A program made the position numbers and the translations under genes. Source: Acidithiobacillus ferrianus (lineage in GTDB: Bacteria; Pseudomonadota; Gammaproteobacteria; Acidithiobacillales; Acidithiobacillaceae). Taken from it: a DNA stretch of 64,000 nt. Below, one piece after another: positions 9,727 to 18,847 of this stretch; the first letter of the stretch is position 1; each line of letters starts with the position of its first letter. The stretch spans positions 38,548 through 102,547 of the forward strand of contig NZ_WNJL01000003.1 of assembly GCF_010378095.1 (NCBI RefSeq). The letters run 5' to 3'. The notes beneath the pieces are model-generated. The model was not told the origin of the DNA and did no database searches. It was given only the letters and a program-made list of their open reading frames with translations.

Positions 9727-11112
9727 ATGTCGAAGCTCACGCCTACCATCCTCATCCTGGACGATGATCCCGACTTCCTGCGGCTGCTCGGTCTCTGGCT
9801 CGAGAGTGAGGGATACCGCGTCCTGGCCAGCAGTGATCCGGTGCAGGGCATACAAATTTTTCGCAATAACCCGCCCGACGTCGTCATTACCGACCTGCGC
9901 ATGCCAGGCATGGATGGCATGATGGTGCTGGAAGAAGTGCAAATGCGCGATCCCGATCTACCCGTCATCCTGCTCACCGCGCATGGCAGCATCCCCAATG
10001 CGGTGGCCGCCATGCGGGCGCAAGCCTTCGGTTACCTCAGCAAACCCTTCAGCAATGAAGAACTGCAGGAACTCACCAAAGCCGCCCTCGCGCAGCGCCG
10101 TGCCGGGCAGGAGACCCGCAAACTACGCGCCGCGCTACGCGATCAGGCCGGGCAGAGCATTCTTCACCGCAGCCCGATCATGGCAGCGCTGGTGGACGAA
10201 CTCGCCCGCGTCGCACCCTCACAGGCCAGTATTTTCCTTTCCGGCGAAAGCGGGTCCGGAAAGGAGCGGGTCGCGCGCGCCATCCACGATGCCAGCCCCC
10301 GCGGCGACGCTCCCTTCGTCGCCGTCAATTGTGGCGCCATTCCGGCCGAACTGGCCGAGAGCGAACTCTTTGGCCACGTCAAGGGCGCCTTCACCGGAGC
10401 CACTCAGGACCATGCCGGACTACTCCGCAGCGCCGACAACGGCACCTTGTTTCTGGATGAAATTGCCGATTTGCCACTTTCTCTGCAGGTCAAACTGCTC
10501 CGTGTCCTGCAGGAAGGCACTCTGCGTCCCGTCGGGGCGAAAACGGAGATCGCCGTCAACCTGCGCGTCATCAGCGCCACCCACCAGGACATTCATACCC
10601 TTACCGCCAGCGGCGCCTTTCGTGAAGATCTGTATTACCGTTTGCACGTCATCCCCCTGCGGGTCCCCAGCCTGAGTGAACGTGCCGAGGATATTCCACT
10701 GCTGGCCCAGTATTTCCTGGATCGAGAAAGTCAGCGGCTCGATCGCAATATCCAAGGCTTCAGCCCGGAGGCCCTGGACAAACTGATGCAGCGGCCGTGG
10801 CCGGGCAACGTTCGGGAACTGGAAAATGCCATCACCTTTGCCGCCGCGGTCACGGAAAGGGGCTGGGTTGCCGCCGATGCCATCCCCGACGCCGGTCGCC
10901 AGGGCGGCCAGAGCGCTTTCCCGCCCCTACAGGATGCCAAAGCGGCCTTTGAGCGCAGCTATCTGGAAAATCTGCTCCGCGCCACCGATGGCAATATTTC
11001 CCGCGCCGCACGCATAGCGGGCCGCCATCGCACGGATCTCTACAAGCTGATGCGCAAGCACAGTCTGGCTCCCCATCTGTTCAAGGGCCAAGAGGACCGG
11101 GATGAAGAATGA
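9727..11112 (+). CDS. glrR: Sigma-54-dependent response regulator, GlrR type
   Basis: A 461-residue enhancer-binding protein. The receiver domain spans residues 5-120, with the phosphoacceptor at Asp56 in VVITDLRMPG. The AAA+ domain begins near residue 145 and has Walker A GESGSGKE and the sigma-54-contacting loop GAFTGA. A C-terminal Fis-type helix-turn-helix has the core GNISRAARIAGRHRTDLYKLM. Together with the upstream kinase and lipoprotein it forms a GlrKR-type system that would activate sigma-54 promoters. It is the only sigma-54 activator visible in the window. Confidence 0.88.
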   Translation: MSKLTPTILILDDDPDFLRLLGLWLESEGYRVLASSDPVQGIQIFRNNPPDVVITDLRMPGMDGMMVLEEVQMRDPDLPVILLTAHGSIPNAVAAMRAQAFGYLSKPFSNEELQELTKAALAQRRAGQETRKLRAALRDQAGQSILHRSPIMAALVDELARVAPSQASIFLSGESGSGKERVARAIHDASPRGDAPFVAVNCGAIPAELAESELFGHVKGAFTGATQDHAGLLRSADNGTLFLDEIADLPLSLQVKLLRVLQEGTLRPVGAKTEIAVNLRVISATHQDIHTLTASGAFREDLYYRLHVIPLRVPSLSERAEDIPLLAQYFLDRESQRLDRNIQGFSPEALDKLMQRPWPGNVRELENAITFAAAVTERGWVAADAIPDAGRQGGQSAFPPLQDAKAAFERSYLENLLRATDGNISRAARIAGRHRTDLYKLMRKHSLAPHLFKGQEDRDEE

Positions 11113-11162
11113 TCCGCTCTTCTTTTCCCCCGCGCCGTACAGCCTCGCGCGCGGCAGAGGCT

Positions 11163-11190
11163 TTGCCGTCGGCGTTTATCTTGCTATGCT
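11163..11190 (+). promoter_or_regulatory. Candidate sigma-70 promoter for the DUF502 gene
   Basis: TTGCCG (11163-11168) and TATGCT (11185-11190) are separated by 16 bases. They lie in the 108-base gap before the ATG at 11221. The match is moderate. Confidence 0.35.
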
Positions 11191-11220
11191 GGCCCGACTT
11201 TAGACCTTGTCAAAAGCCCG

Positions 11221-11919
11221 ATGACACTACCCATCCCTACCGTCCAGAAATCCCTGCTGCAACGCCTCCACCTACGCCGGTGGTTCGTTCAGGGCCTGCT
11301 CATTTCCCTGCCTATCGGCCTGACCATCTATGTCGTGCTGTGGATCGGCGGCTGGCTGAACAACCTCTTCGAGGCGCCGATCCACGCGATCTTCGGCATC
11401 AACATCCCCGGTCTGGGCTTGTTACTCACCCTGCTGACCATTCTGGGTGTCGGCTTTCTGGCCTCTCATGTGCTGACGGCCTGGATTTTCGAAAGACTGA
11501 ACGTGGTATTGGAACGCATTCCCGTGCTGCACAGTCTCTACAGCACCATTCAGGAAACGGTGGGACTGCTTTTCGGCGGGACAGACCGCGGTTTCCGCAG
11601 CGCCGTGCTCGTGCGCCAGGGCGGGGACATGGGCTACATCGTGGGTCTGGTAACCCGTGACAGTCTCAGCGAGCTCCCCCATTTACCGGAGGATTGCGTC
11701 GCGGTCTTCATCCCCATGAGCTACGGGGTCGGCGGCTTCACCTGCCTCGTTCCCCGCGACAAGGTCATTCCCCTGCCCGACCTTTCCCCACAGCAGGCCC
11801 TGCGCTTCGCCATGGCGGGTGGGGTCGGGGGCGGAAAGGCCACCCGCGACCGACTCGCCGCAGGCGCCGGGGCCGCGAGACAGGCGTCCGCCGCTCCCGC
11901 CGATCCAGAGCCGGAATGA
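11221..11919 (+). CDS. DUF502 family membrane protein
   Basis: A 232-residue inner-membrane protein with two strong hydrophobic segments (about residues 22-45 and 62-85). A conserved DUF502 core follows (ERIPVLHSLYSTIQETVGLLFGG, then IPMSYGVGGFTCLVPRDKV). The C-terminal ~40 residues are Gly/Ala/Pro-rich and probably disordered. No biochemical function is established for DUF502. It stands alone between the two-component operon and galU. Confidence 0.75.
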   Translation: MTLPIPTVQKSLLQRLHLRRWFVQGLLISLPIGLTIYVVLWIGGWLNNLFEAPIHAIFGINIPGLGLLLTLLTILGVGFLASHVLTAWIFERLNVVLERIPVLHSLYSTIQETVGLLFGGTDRGFRSAVLVRQGGDMGYIVGLVTRDSLSELPHLPEDCVAVFIPMSYGVGGFTCLVPRDKVIPLPDLSPQQALRFAMAGGVGGGKATRDRLAAGAGAARQASAAPADPEPE

Positions 11920-11975
11920 CCTTCTTCCCTGCCCGCCGGCAGCGGCCCACTGAACCCCCGGAATCCGATGGCGCT

Positions 11976-12005
11976 TTGCGACAGGCCCTCGGTCTTCGTT
12001 ATACT
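11976..12005 (+). promoter_or_regulatory. Candidate sigma-70 promoter for galU
   Basis: TTGCGA (11976-11981) and TATACT (12000-12005) with an 18-base spacer lie 28 bases before the galU ATG. AAGGAG just before the start is a good ribosome site. This is the best sigma-70-like promoter in the first 20 kb. Confidence 0.6.
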
Positions 12006-12033
12006 CTCTGACGACAAAGCAAGGAGATGAGGC

Positions 12034-12936
12034 ATGGCCGAAGTGCGTAAAGCAGTCTTCCCCGTAGCAGGTTTGGGTACCCGCTTCCTCCCCGCCACCA
12101 AGGCCAGCGCCAAGGAAATGATGCCGGTAGTGGATAAACCGCTCATCCAGTACGCGGTGGAAGAGGCCATTGCGGCGGGCTGCGACCAGCTCATCTTCAT
12201 CAGCGGGCGTGGTAAGCGCGCCATCGAAGACCACTTCGACGTCTCCTATGAACTGGAAAACGAACTGGAAAAACGCGGCAAAAAAGCGTTGCTGGAACAG
12301 GTGCGCAATATTCTGCCCCCGCAGGTCAGCACGATTTTCCTGCGCCAGCCTTATCCCCTCGGCCTCGGCCATGCCGTCCTCATGGCCCGCCCCGTCGTCG
12401 GTGATGAACCCTTCGCGGTCTTGCTGGCGGACGATCTCATGCTGGGTGAACCGCCCATCCTCGCGCAGATGGTGGAACAGCACCAACGCTATCAGGCCGG
12501 CATCCTCGGCGTACAGGAAATTCCCAAGGAACACTCCGCCCGTTACGGCATAGTCGACGCGCGCCCCTGGGATGACCGCATTTACCAGGTCAGCGGCATT
12601 GTCGAAAAGCCCAAGCCCGAAAACGCGCCTTCCAACCTCGGCGTGGTCGGACGCTATATTCTCCCCGCACGGATTTTTCACTACCTGGAGCAAACCCAGC
12701 GCGGGACCGGCAACGAAATACAACTGACCGACGCCATCGCCAACCTGCTCAGCGAACGGCAGGTGCTGGCTTATCGTTTCGCCGGACAACGCTTTGATTG
12801 CGGCGACAAGCTTGGTTATCTGCAAGCGACGATCGCCTTCGGCAGGCTCCATCCCGAAGTAGGCGTGGAGTTTGGCCAGTATATGGATGGCCTCTGTCAG
12901 GACCAACCCCTCATGACTGAGAGCCACGATGCTTAA
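12034..12936 (+). CDS. galU: UTP--glucose-1-phosphate uridylyltransferase
   Basis: GalU makes UDP-glucose from UTP and glucose-1-phosphate. The 300-residue protein opens with the nucleotide-binding motif [21 protein letters not shown], and later has the VEKP sugar-nucleotide site (GIVEKPKPE) and the [12 protein letters not shown] stretch. It is the first gene of a sugar-nucleotide operon and overlaps rfbA by eight bases. UDP-glucose and dTDP-rhamnose together point to exopolysaccharide or LPS O-chain synthesis. Confidence 0.95.
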   Translation: MAEVRKAVFPVAGLGTRFLPATKASAKEMMPVVDKPLIQYAVEEAIAAGCDQLIFISGRGKRAIEDHFDVSYELENELEKRGKKALLEQVRNILPPQVSTIFLRQPYPLGLGHAVLMARPVVGDEPFAVLLADDLMLGEPPILAQMVEQHQRYQAGILGVQEIPKEHSARYGIVDARPWDDRIYQVSGIVEKPKPENAPSNLGVVGRYILPARIFHYLEQTQRGTGNEIQLTDAIANLLSERQVLAYRFAGQRFDCGDKLGYLQATIAFGRLHPEVGVEFGQYMDGLCQDQPLMTESHDA

Positions 12937-13816
12937 GCGCAAGGGCATTCTCCTCGCGGGTGGTTCCGGTACCCGCCTTTATCCATTGACCCAGGCCGTC
13001 AGCAAACAGTTGATGCCGGTCTATGACAAACCCCTGGTTTATTATCCCCTGGCGACCCTGATGCTGGCTGGCATCCGCGAAATACAGATCATTTCCACCC
13101 CCGACGACCTGCCGCGCTTCCAGCAACTGCTCGGCGATGGTAACCAGTGGGGGCTGTCCTTCCACTATGCCGAACAGGCACGTCCGGAGGGCTTGGCACA
13201 GGCGCTGCTCATCGCCGAGGATTTTCTGGCGGGCAGCCCTTCCGCGCTGGTGCTGGGTGACAACGTATTCTACGGCCATGACCTGAGTGAAACCCTGCAA
13301 GCGGCCAATACATACGATACGGGCGCCACCATTTTCGCCTACCACGTCGCCAACCCGCGCGCTTACGGCGTCGTCGAGTTCAACGCCCATGGACAGGCCA
13401 TCGGCCTCGAGGAAAAACCCGGTAGGCCCCGTTCTTCCTATGCGGTGACAGGGCTGTATTTCTATGACGGTGATGGCAGTCACCGGGCGCGACAGATTCG
13501 TCCCTCCGCGCGGGGCGAACTGGAGATCACCGACCTCAATCGTCTTTATCTGCAAGAGCAGCGCTTACGGGTGGAAGTGCTCGGTCGCGGCACCGCCTGG
13601 CTGGATACCGGTACCCATGCCGACCTCCTCAACGCCGGCCAGTTCATCCGTACACTCGAAGAACGGCAGGGGCTCAAAGTCGCCTGCCCCGAAGAGATCG
13701 CCTATCGCATGGGCTACATCGACGACGACGCCCTCATGCGCCTCGCCGCGCCCCTGCAGAAAAGTGGCTACGGCGATTACCTCTTGCGTGTCATCAGCGA
13801 AGGGCGCCAACCATGA
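12929..13816 (+). CDS. rfbA: Glucose-1-phosphate thymidylyltransferase
   Basis: RfbA (RmlA) makes dTDP-glucose, step one of dTDP-L-rhamnose synthesis. The 295-residue length is normal. It has [14 protein letters not shown] at the N-terminus, the conserved [17 protein letters not shown], the metal-binding [11 protein letters not shown], and GVVEFN. The start lies inside the galU end and the stop overlaps the rfbC start (ATGA). Confidence 0.95.
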   Translation: MLKRKGILLAGGSGTRLYPLTQAVSKQLMPVYDKPLVYYPLATLMLAGIREIQIISTPDDLPRFQQLLGDGNQWGLSFHYAEQARPEGLAQALLIAEDFLAGSPSALVLGDNVFYGHDLSETLQAANTYDTGATIFAYHVANPRAYGVVEFNAHGQAIGLEEKPGRPRSSYAVTGLYFYDGDGSHRARQIRPSARGELEITDLNRLYLQEQRLRVEVLGRGTAWLDTGTHADLLNAGQFIRTLEERQGLKVACPEEIAYRMGYIDDDALMRLAAPLQKSGYGDYLLRVISEGRQP

Positions 13817-14361
13817 AAATCGAGGCCCTACGTATACCCGAGGTGCTCCTGATCACCCCCAAGGTTTTCGGTGACGCCCGCGGCTTTTTCATGGAAAGCT
13901 GGAACCAGCGCCTCTTTGCGGAGGCGGGGCTGCATCTCCATTTTGTCCAGGACAACCATAGCCGCTCCCAGCAGGGCGTACTGCGAGGCCTGCACTATCA
14001 GATTCATCAACCGCAAGGCAAACTGGTCCGCGTCGTCGCTGGTGCGGTCTTCGATGTCGCGGTGGATATACGCCGTTCATCTCCGCACTTCGGACAATGG
14101 GTGGGCGCCACGCTTTCCGCAGAAAACCAGCAGATGCTCTGGGTACCCCCTGGCTTCGCCCATGGATTCTATGTGCTCAGCGAGTCGGCGGATTTCCTCT
14201 ATAAGACGACGGAGTTCTACGCCCCGGAAGCCGAGCGCTGCGTCATTTGGAACGACCCGGATATCGCCATCGACTGGCCCTTGCCGCGGGGCACAACGCC
14301 TCTGCTGGCCAGCAAGGACGCCGCCGGACTCCCTTTGCAAAAGGCGGAAACCTTCCCGTGA
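13813..14361 (+). CDS. rfbC: dTDP-4-dehydrorhamnose 3,5-epimerase
   Basis: RfbC (RmlC) epimerises dTDP-4-keto-6-deoxyglucose at C3 and C5. The 182-residue cupin has [23 protein letters not shown], with the catalytic histidine in RGLHYQ, and [33 protein letters not shown]. It is coupled to rfbA by ATGA. The reductase and dehydratase genes come two genes later. Confidence 0.95.
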   Translation: MKIEALRIPEVLLITPKVFGDARGFFMESWNQRLFAEAGLHLHFVQDNHSRSQQGVLRGLHYQIHQPQGKLVRVVAGAVFDVAVDIRRSSPHFGQWVGATLSAENQQMLWVPPGFAHGFYVLSESADFLYKTTEFYAPEAERCVIWNDPDIAIDWPLPRGTTPLLASKDAAGLPLQKAETFP

Positions 14362-14425
14362 CCCCCTTCATTCTCTCCGAAAGGGGCGCTATCATCGCCC
14401 GTTTCCCCGAGGAGCGCGTGCATTC

Positions 14426-14758
14426 ATGATCATCATCGACGGAGTTACCGAAAGCGGCGGCAAATTTCGCCCCTCGGCCTGGGCGGAGATGCTCATTGAA
14501 GGCGTCGGGCTAGCCCACTTCGGTGCCGATCACAAGATTCATTACCTGCCCCTCATCGAACCCGCCACGATCAACGGCAATGCCGCCATCCTCATGGACG
14601 AAAGTCTGGAGGAGATTCGTCCCGAGGCCTTCGCCGAAATCATGCGCTTCGCCGCCGAAAACCGCCTGCAGGTGCGTCGCGAAGAAGGCAGCATCGCCGA
14701 TCGTCGGACACCACCACCCACCCGGCGGCGGCACCCGACCCAGCGCCGATCTTCCTGA
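14426..14758 (+). CDS. DUF3579 family protein
   Basis: A 110-residue soluble protein of DUF3579, a small family of unknown function found mostly in beta- and gammaproteobacteria. The N-terminal core, with IIDGVTESGGKFRPS and WAEML, and the motif around MDESLEEIRPEAFAEIMRFAAENRLQV are typical. The ATG at 14426 is preceded by GAGGAG. It sits inside the rhamnose operon between rfbC and rfbD but has no recognised link to rhamnose. The basic, proline-rich tail (after residue ~92) looks disordered. Confidence 0.7.
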   Translation: MIIIDGVTESGGKFRPSAWAEMLIEGVGLAHFGADHKIHYLPLIEPATINGNAAILMDESLEEIRPEAFAEIMRFAAENRLQVRREEGSIADRRTPPPTRRRHPTQRRSS

Positions 14759-15264
14759 TGCCAAAACGTCCGTCACCCGCCGCCCGCCGCTACTTTGCCT
14801 GGATACTTGCCACCACCATCATCGGCTATGCCATGTTCGCCATCGGCCTCAGCGTTCACGTCATTGACCGGCAAAGTGGCGTGCGCATCGACCTCTATGC
14901 CGCCTTGCGAGCCCTGGATCGATTGCATCGGGAGGCCCTGTCCCAAACCACCACCGACCAGGAACGCCAGTCCGTGGAAACGGCCTGGCGCAATGAACGC
15001 GCCTTCGCCGCCGCCTCCCCGATTCAAGCCCGGCACATTGCCCAGACGCTGATATCGCATTTGAATCAGCAATATCCAGACAATGCCTGTGGCCGTAAGG
15101 ATCCTGCTTTTGTCGCCACCACGGCGCTCCCGGCCCGACCCGCGTGCATGATCGCCGTGGGGACCAAAGGCCGCATCGTTCAAGTCACCGGTTACGACAC
15201 CCAGGGCATCGCCATGGACAACTTTTATGAATATCTCTACGCCCCCGTCAGTCCCTCGGACTAG
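14758..15264 (+). CDS. Hypothetical membrane-anchored protein
   Basis: I do not recognise this 168-residue protein. One hydrophobic segment lies near the N-terminus (about residues 12-33), preceded by a basic stretch, so it is probably anchored in the inner membrane with the C-terminal domain outside. That part contains two cysteines (about residues 117 and 128) that could form a disulfide. The start overlaps the DUF3579 stop as TGATG, so the two are probably translated together. Confidence 0.6.
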   Translation: MPKRPSPAARRYFAWILATTIIGYAMFAIGLSVHVIDRQSGVRIDLYAALRALDRLHREALSQTTTDQERQSVETAWRNERAFAAASPIQARHIAQTLISHLNQQYPDNACGRKDPAFVATTALPARPACMIAVGTKGRIVQVTGYDTQGIAMDNFYEYLYAPVSPSD

Positions 15265-15291
15265 GGGAAACTACGCCAGGAGAGTGGAACG

Positions 15292-16161
15292 ATGAAACGT
15301 GTACTGCTATTGGGTGCGCAGGGCCAGGTCGGTTGGGAACTGCAACACAGCCGGCCCCCTTTCGTAGAATTACGCGCCCTGGGACGCCAAGACCTCGACA
15401 TCCGGGACGCCGCCCAGGTGCGGCACATGGCGGAATCTTTCCAGCCCGACTACCTGATCAATGCCGCGGCCTTCACCGCCGTGGATCGCGCTGAATCCGA
15501 AGCCGAGATGGCCTATGCCATCAACCGCGACGGCGCCGCCCACTGTGCGCAGGCCGCCGAGGTCTGTGGCGCCCGACTGATCCACATCTCCACCGATTTT
15601 GTTTTTGACGGCAGCCAGGCCACCCCCTATCAGCCCGCCGATCCCGTAGCCCCGCTCGGTGTCTATGGGGCCAGCAAGGCCGCTGGCGAACGGCAAGTGC
15701 GGGAAACCCTCGGCGACGCCGCCCTGATCCTGCGCACCGCCTGGGTCTACAGCGCCCATGGCAACAATTTCGTCAAAACCATGTTGCGTCTCATGGGCGA
15801 GCGGGACGCGCTGCGCGTCGTCGGTGACCAGATTGGCACCCCGACCTGGGCCGCCGGTCTCGCGCACGCCATCTGGACTACCCTCGACCACCCGGAGTTC
15901 ACCGGCATCCAGCATTGGACCGATGCCGGTGTCGCCTCCTGGTATGACTTTGCGGTCGCCATTCAGGAAGAAGCCAGAGCCGCCGGACAACTGCGGCGCG
16001 CGATCCCGATCGAGATGATCGCGACCAGCGCATATCCCACGGCGGCGCGCCGCCCCGCCTGTGCCGTGCTGGATAAGTCCGCCAGTTACGCCGCATTGAG
16101 CGCCGCGCCCCATTGGCGCGTAGCGTTGCGGCAGATGCTGATCGAATCCACAGAAGCCTGA
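15292..16161 (+). CDS. rfbD: dTDP-4-dehydrorhamnose reductase
   Basis: RfbD (RmlD) reduces dTDP-4-keto-rhamnose to dTDP-L-rhamnose. The 289-residue short-chain dehydrogenase has the nucleotide motif GAQGQVGWEL at residues 8-17, STDFVFDG, and the catalytic YGASKAAGE (Tyr-x3-Lys). AGGAGAG precedes the ATG. rfbB follows by 20 bases. Confidence 0.94.
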   Translation: MKRVLLLGAQGQVGWELQHSRPPFVELRALGRQDLDIRDAAQVRHMAESFQPDYLINAAAFTAVDRAESEAEMAYAINRDGAAHCAQAAEVCGARLIHISTDFVFDGSQATPYQPADPVAPLGVYGASKAAGERQVRETLGDAALILRTAWVYSAHGNNFVKTMLRLMGERDALRVVGDQIGTPTWAAGLAHAIWTTLDHPEFTGIQHWTDAGVASWYDFAVAIQEEARAAGQLRRAIPIEMIATSAYPTAARRPACAVLDKSASYAALSAAPHWRVALRQMLIESTEA

Positions 16162-16181
16162 CCGTTCAAGGAGCCTCCCTC

Positions 16182-17321
16182 ATGTTCGTCGCCACGGAAC
16201 CGCCTATCGAAAAACGCCTGCTCGTCACCGGAGCCGCCGGTTTCATCGGCGCCAACTTCTGTCACCACTGGCTGCATCAACATCCTCACGCCACCCTGAT
16301 CGCGCTGGACGCCCTGACCTATGCGGGCAATCGCCACAGTTTGGCGGGGTTGGAGCGACACAATGGCTTTCGCTTCGTCCAGGGTGACATCCATGACACC
16401 CTGCTCGTCGAGCGGGTAATGACGGATCATGGTATCAACGTCATCGTCCACTTCGCGGCCGAAAGCCATGTGGACCGTTCCATCCACGACCCGGACACCT
16501 TCATTCAAACCAACATTCTCGGAACCCACAATCTGTTGCGGGTGGCCAGAGGGCTCTGGCTGGACGGGCCGCAAGGCCGGATACCCCATCGTTTTCATCA
16601 TATTTCCACCGACGAGGTTTACGGTACCCTCGGCCCGCAAGACCCGCCTTTCCGCGAAAACACCCCCTACGCCCCCAACTCGCCCTATGCGGCCAGCAAG
16701 GCGGGAGCGGACCATCTGGTGCGTGCCTACCGGCATACTTACAACCTTGACACCACAACCAGCAACTGCTCCAACAATTATGGACCGTATCACTTTCCCG
16801 AAAAGCTCATTCCCCTCATTATCGTCAACATCCTCCACAACAAGCCTCTGCCCATTTATGGGGATGGCCGGCAGATCCGTGACTGGCTCTACGTGGAGGA
16901 TCACTGCCGGGGCATCGCCGCGATTCTGGACCATGGGCAGGAGGGCGCAAGTTACAATATCGGCGGCTGTAACGAATGGGCCAACATCGATATCGTCCGC
17001 TTGATCGGCGAGATCATGGATGAACTTTTCGCCCGCGATCCTCGATGGCTGCAAGCCTATCCGCAATCAGCAGCGGCGCAGGGACGGAAAAGTGCCGACC
17101 TCATCCAGCACGTGCGCGACCGCCCCGGCCATGACCGCCGTTACGCCATCGACGCCACGAAGATCACCGAGGAACTCGGCTTTCGGCCCGCCGTCGATTT
17201 TCCCACGGGCATCCGCCAGACCATTCGCTGGTATCTCGAACACCCGCAATGGTGGCAAAAAGTCATGGACGGCAGTTATCGGGACTGGTTGGATGCGCAG
17301 TATGGGGAGCGCAAGGCGTAG
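16182..17321 (+). CDS. rfbB: dTDP-glucose 4,6-dehydratase
   Basis: RfbB (RmlB) converts dTDP-glucose to dTDP-4-keto-6-deoxyglucose. It has the Rossmann motif GAAGFIGANF, HFAAESHVDRSI, the acid/base loop STDEVYG, and YAASKAGADHLVRAY. I chose the ATG at 16182, preceded by AAGGAG, rather than the longer upstream frame. This gives 379 residues, somewhat longer than the ~350-360 typical because of insertions near residues 115-125 and 275-305. It is the last housekeeping gene before the AT-rich scar. Confidence 0.93.
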   Translation: MFVATEPPIEKRLLVTGAAGFIGANFCHHWLHQHPHATLIALDALTYAGNRHSLAGLERHNGFRFVQGDIHDTLLVERVMTDHGINVIVHFAAESHVDRSIHDPDTFIQTNILGTHNLLRVARGLWLDGPQGRIPHRFHHISTDEVYGTLGPQDPPFRENTPYAPNSPYAASKAGADHLVRAYRHTYNLDTTTSNCSNNYGPYHFPEKLIPLIIVNILHNKPLPIYGDGRQIRDWLYVEDHCRGIAAILDHGQEGASYNIGGCNEWANIDIVRLIGEIMDELFARDPRWLQAYPQSAAAQGRKSADLIQHVRDRPGHDRRYAIDATKITEELGFRPAVDFPTGIRQTIRWYLEHPQWWQKVMDGSYRDWLDAQYGERKA

Positions 17322-17331
17322 AGCCACCGCA

Positions 17332-17508
17332 ACCATCCTGCGGCTTTGTGTTACATCCCACGAGTTGGAGGGTGTCTTCTGCGGCCTTCCCAGCCTTGCC
17401 CGGCATCCACACCTGGGCGCGACGGCTGAACTCCCGCTGCAGCAGGCGCTTGGCCCGGGGCGGCTGGCGCAATTTGAAAAGATAGGCTTGCTGCCTGGAT
17501 TCAATGTG
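17332..17508 (-). pseudogene. DDE transposase remnant, IS1380-like
   Basis: The minus-strand frame across these bases reads like the middle of an IS1380/IS4-type transposase. It contains QQAYLFKLRQ, then KRLLQREF and AEDTLQLVG, which match the conserved block YLFKL-KRLI-W-ED-L-L-GW of that family. There is no start, no catalytic triad and no terminal inverted repeat nearby. It is a fragment that starts just after the rfbB stop and marks the edge of the AT-rich scar. The family assignment is from memory of the motif. Confidence 0.55.
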
Positions 17509-18250
17509 GATCGTTACATTAAATGAGCAAACATAACTCATGAGCACCATAACGGGGCATAAATTGGTTGATCCTGGTGCAAGCAGGCGGATAATAAGCA
17601 TTGTGCTGTTTCCCAATTAATTATGCAACACTATGTTTTCATGAGAACTTTTTAAATTCCTTGCGTGGACTATGCGAGGTATAAAATTTGCGTCTATAGT
17701 TTGCTGTTTGTAATCGCTACAGACGCACGATTAAGTATGTCATTATAACTTTTGCAATTGAGATATAGCAATTGATAAACTAATATTCAATTCATGCAGT
17801 GTATTTAATGTGGTCGGAATTGATGGTATATCGCAGGGTATCACCAACAAAGTTGTGGCAAGATGTGCTGATCAATCATTATCTGGTAATGAATTCATCA
17901 TGCTTTCTATAGAACTAAGTAAAGATGGATATGAGCTTGTAATGCAAAGTTAGCATAGCCATATTAAAATGCATATTTTTCGTTGTAACAATAAACTTAT
18001 GTCAAATTAAACACGGCTAAAAACAGATCTAGTAATTAGTAAAAAAAACGAATACCATACAAATTTTTGTAGGACATTCGTTCACTGAGTTGATCTATAA
18101 TTAAGTTATTTTTGTAATTTCAAGCTTTGTGTTGAAATGATTTCAATGGCTGTTCTGAACGCATTATTAACAATAACGTTACGTGGTTATTAACCAGACC
18201 AAGTACGCCCCTATAAAAAATTTAAACTTACCCATGTGTGGAGAAGTTAA
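17509..18250. other. AT-rich intergenic stretch without a clear gene
   Basis: About 740 bases of clearly AT-richer sequence than the flanks. It holds the decayed short frame at 17762-17953, an imperfect 10-bp inverted repeat (17690-17699 with 17717-17726, one mismatch, 17-base loop), and an 18-codon frame at 18136-18192 with no ribosome site. I see no tRNA and no intact gene. It looks like degraded foreign DNA. Confidence 0.5.
17762..17953 (+). pseudogene. Decayed short reading frame
   Basis: A 63-codon open stretch ends at TAG 17951-17953. Its translation has normal-looking protein composition (core NVVGIDGISQGITNKVV, then MLSIELSKDGYELVMQS). The only start candidate is a GTG at 17810 without a ribosome site. 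It is probably the tail of a lost gene. A small peptide gene is possible but unsupported. Confidence 0.25.
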
Positions 18251-18691
18251 ATGAAGCTTACTAAGGCATCTAAATTATATGACGAGGAAACCATTCACCA
18301 ATATAATGAAGAATATGAAATAGATTTTTTTGAACTAGGAATGGAACTTAGAAGATCTCATAAATGGAAAAAAGCGGTGCCATTTCTTTTAAAGTCAACA
18401 ACGTATCAACAGCCAAGCGCAGAGAAATTTTTTTTCCTCGCGGCTACTCTAGACCATCTGGGCGAAGAGAGCAGGGCAATAGAATATTATAGAACGGCTC
18501 TGGAACTTGGGCTCTCGGATGAGCAAACAGTTAAGGCGCTAACATGGCTTGCAAGCTCATATTCAAAGACGGGAGATAAGGCTAGTGCAATTGAATGTAT
18601 AGAATCAGCCATTAGTCTTGGCGGATATGAGCCAAAAATAGAATTCATTAATATTGCTTATCGTGTGTACCGTCGGACAAATAGTAAATAA
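18251..18691 (+). CDS. TPR-repeat protein of the AT-rich islet
   Basis: A 146-residue soluble protein with two to three tetratricopeptide-like helical hairpins (roughly residues 30-65, 70-100 and 103-125; for example AATLDHLGEESRAIEYYRTA and ASSYSKTGDKASAIECIESA). The ATG is preceded by GGAGAAG, a good ribosome site. Codon use is AT-rich, unlike the neighbours, which points to transfer. It lies just upstream of a broken MFS exporter, and the two may once have been a unit. No specific function can be assigned. Confidence 0.6.
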   Translation: MKLTKASKLYDEETIHQYNEEYEIDFFELGMELRRSHKWKKAVPFLLKSTTYQQPSAEKFFFLAATLDHLGEESRAIEYYRTALELGLSDEQTVKALTWLASSYSKTGDKASAIECIESAISLGGYEPKIEFINIAYRVYRRTNSK

Positions 18692-18847
18692 TAGAAGTCT
18701 ATTATAATAATTAATAATTTTCTGGAACGTCATTAGCATGGATCAGTGTTTACCAAATAACAAATGCATGTACACTGCCGATATACTACCGAGTTTCTAG
18801 CAACATAAAGAGATTTATATCGCGCAACCAACAAGTAAGATAGAAAG

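Noticed and set aside
18136..18192. 18-codon frame upstream of the TPR gene as a possible peptide precursor
   Set aside because: It has no ribosome site and no maturation gene nearby; chance in AT-rich sequence is the simpler explanation.
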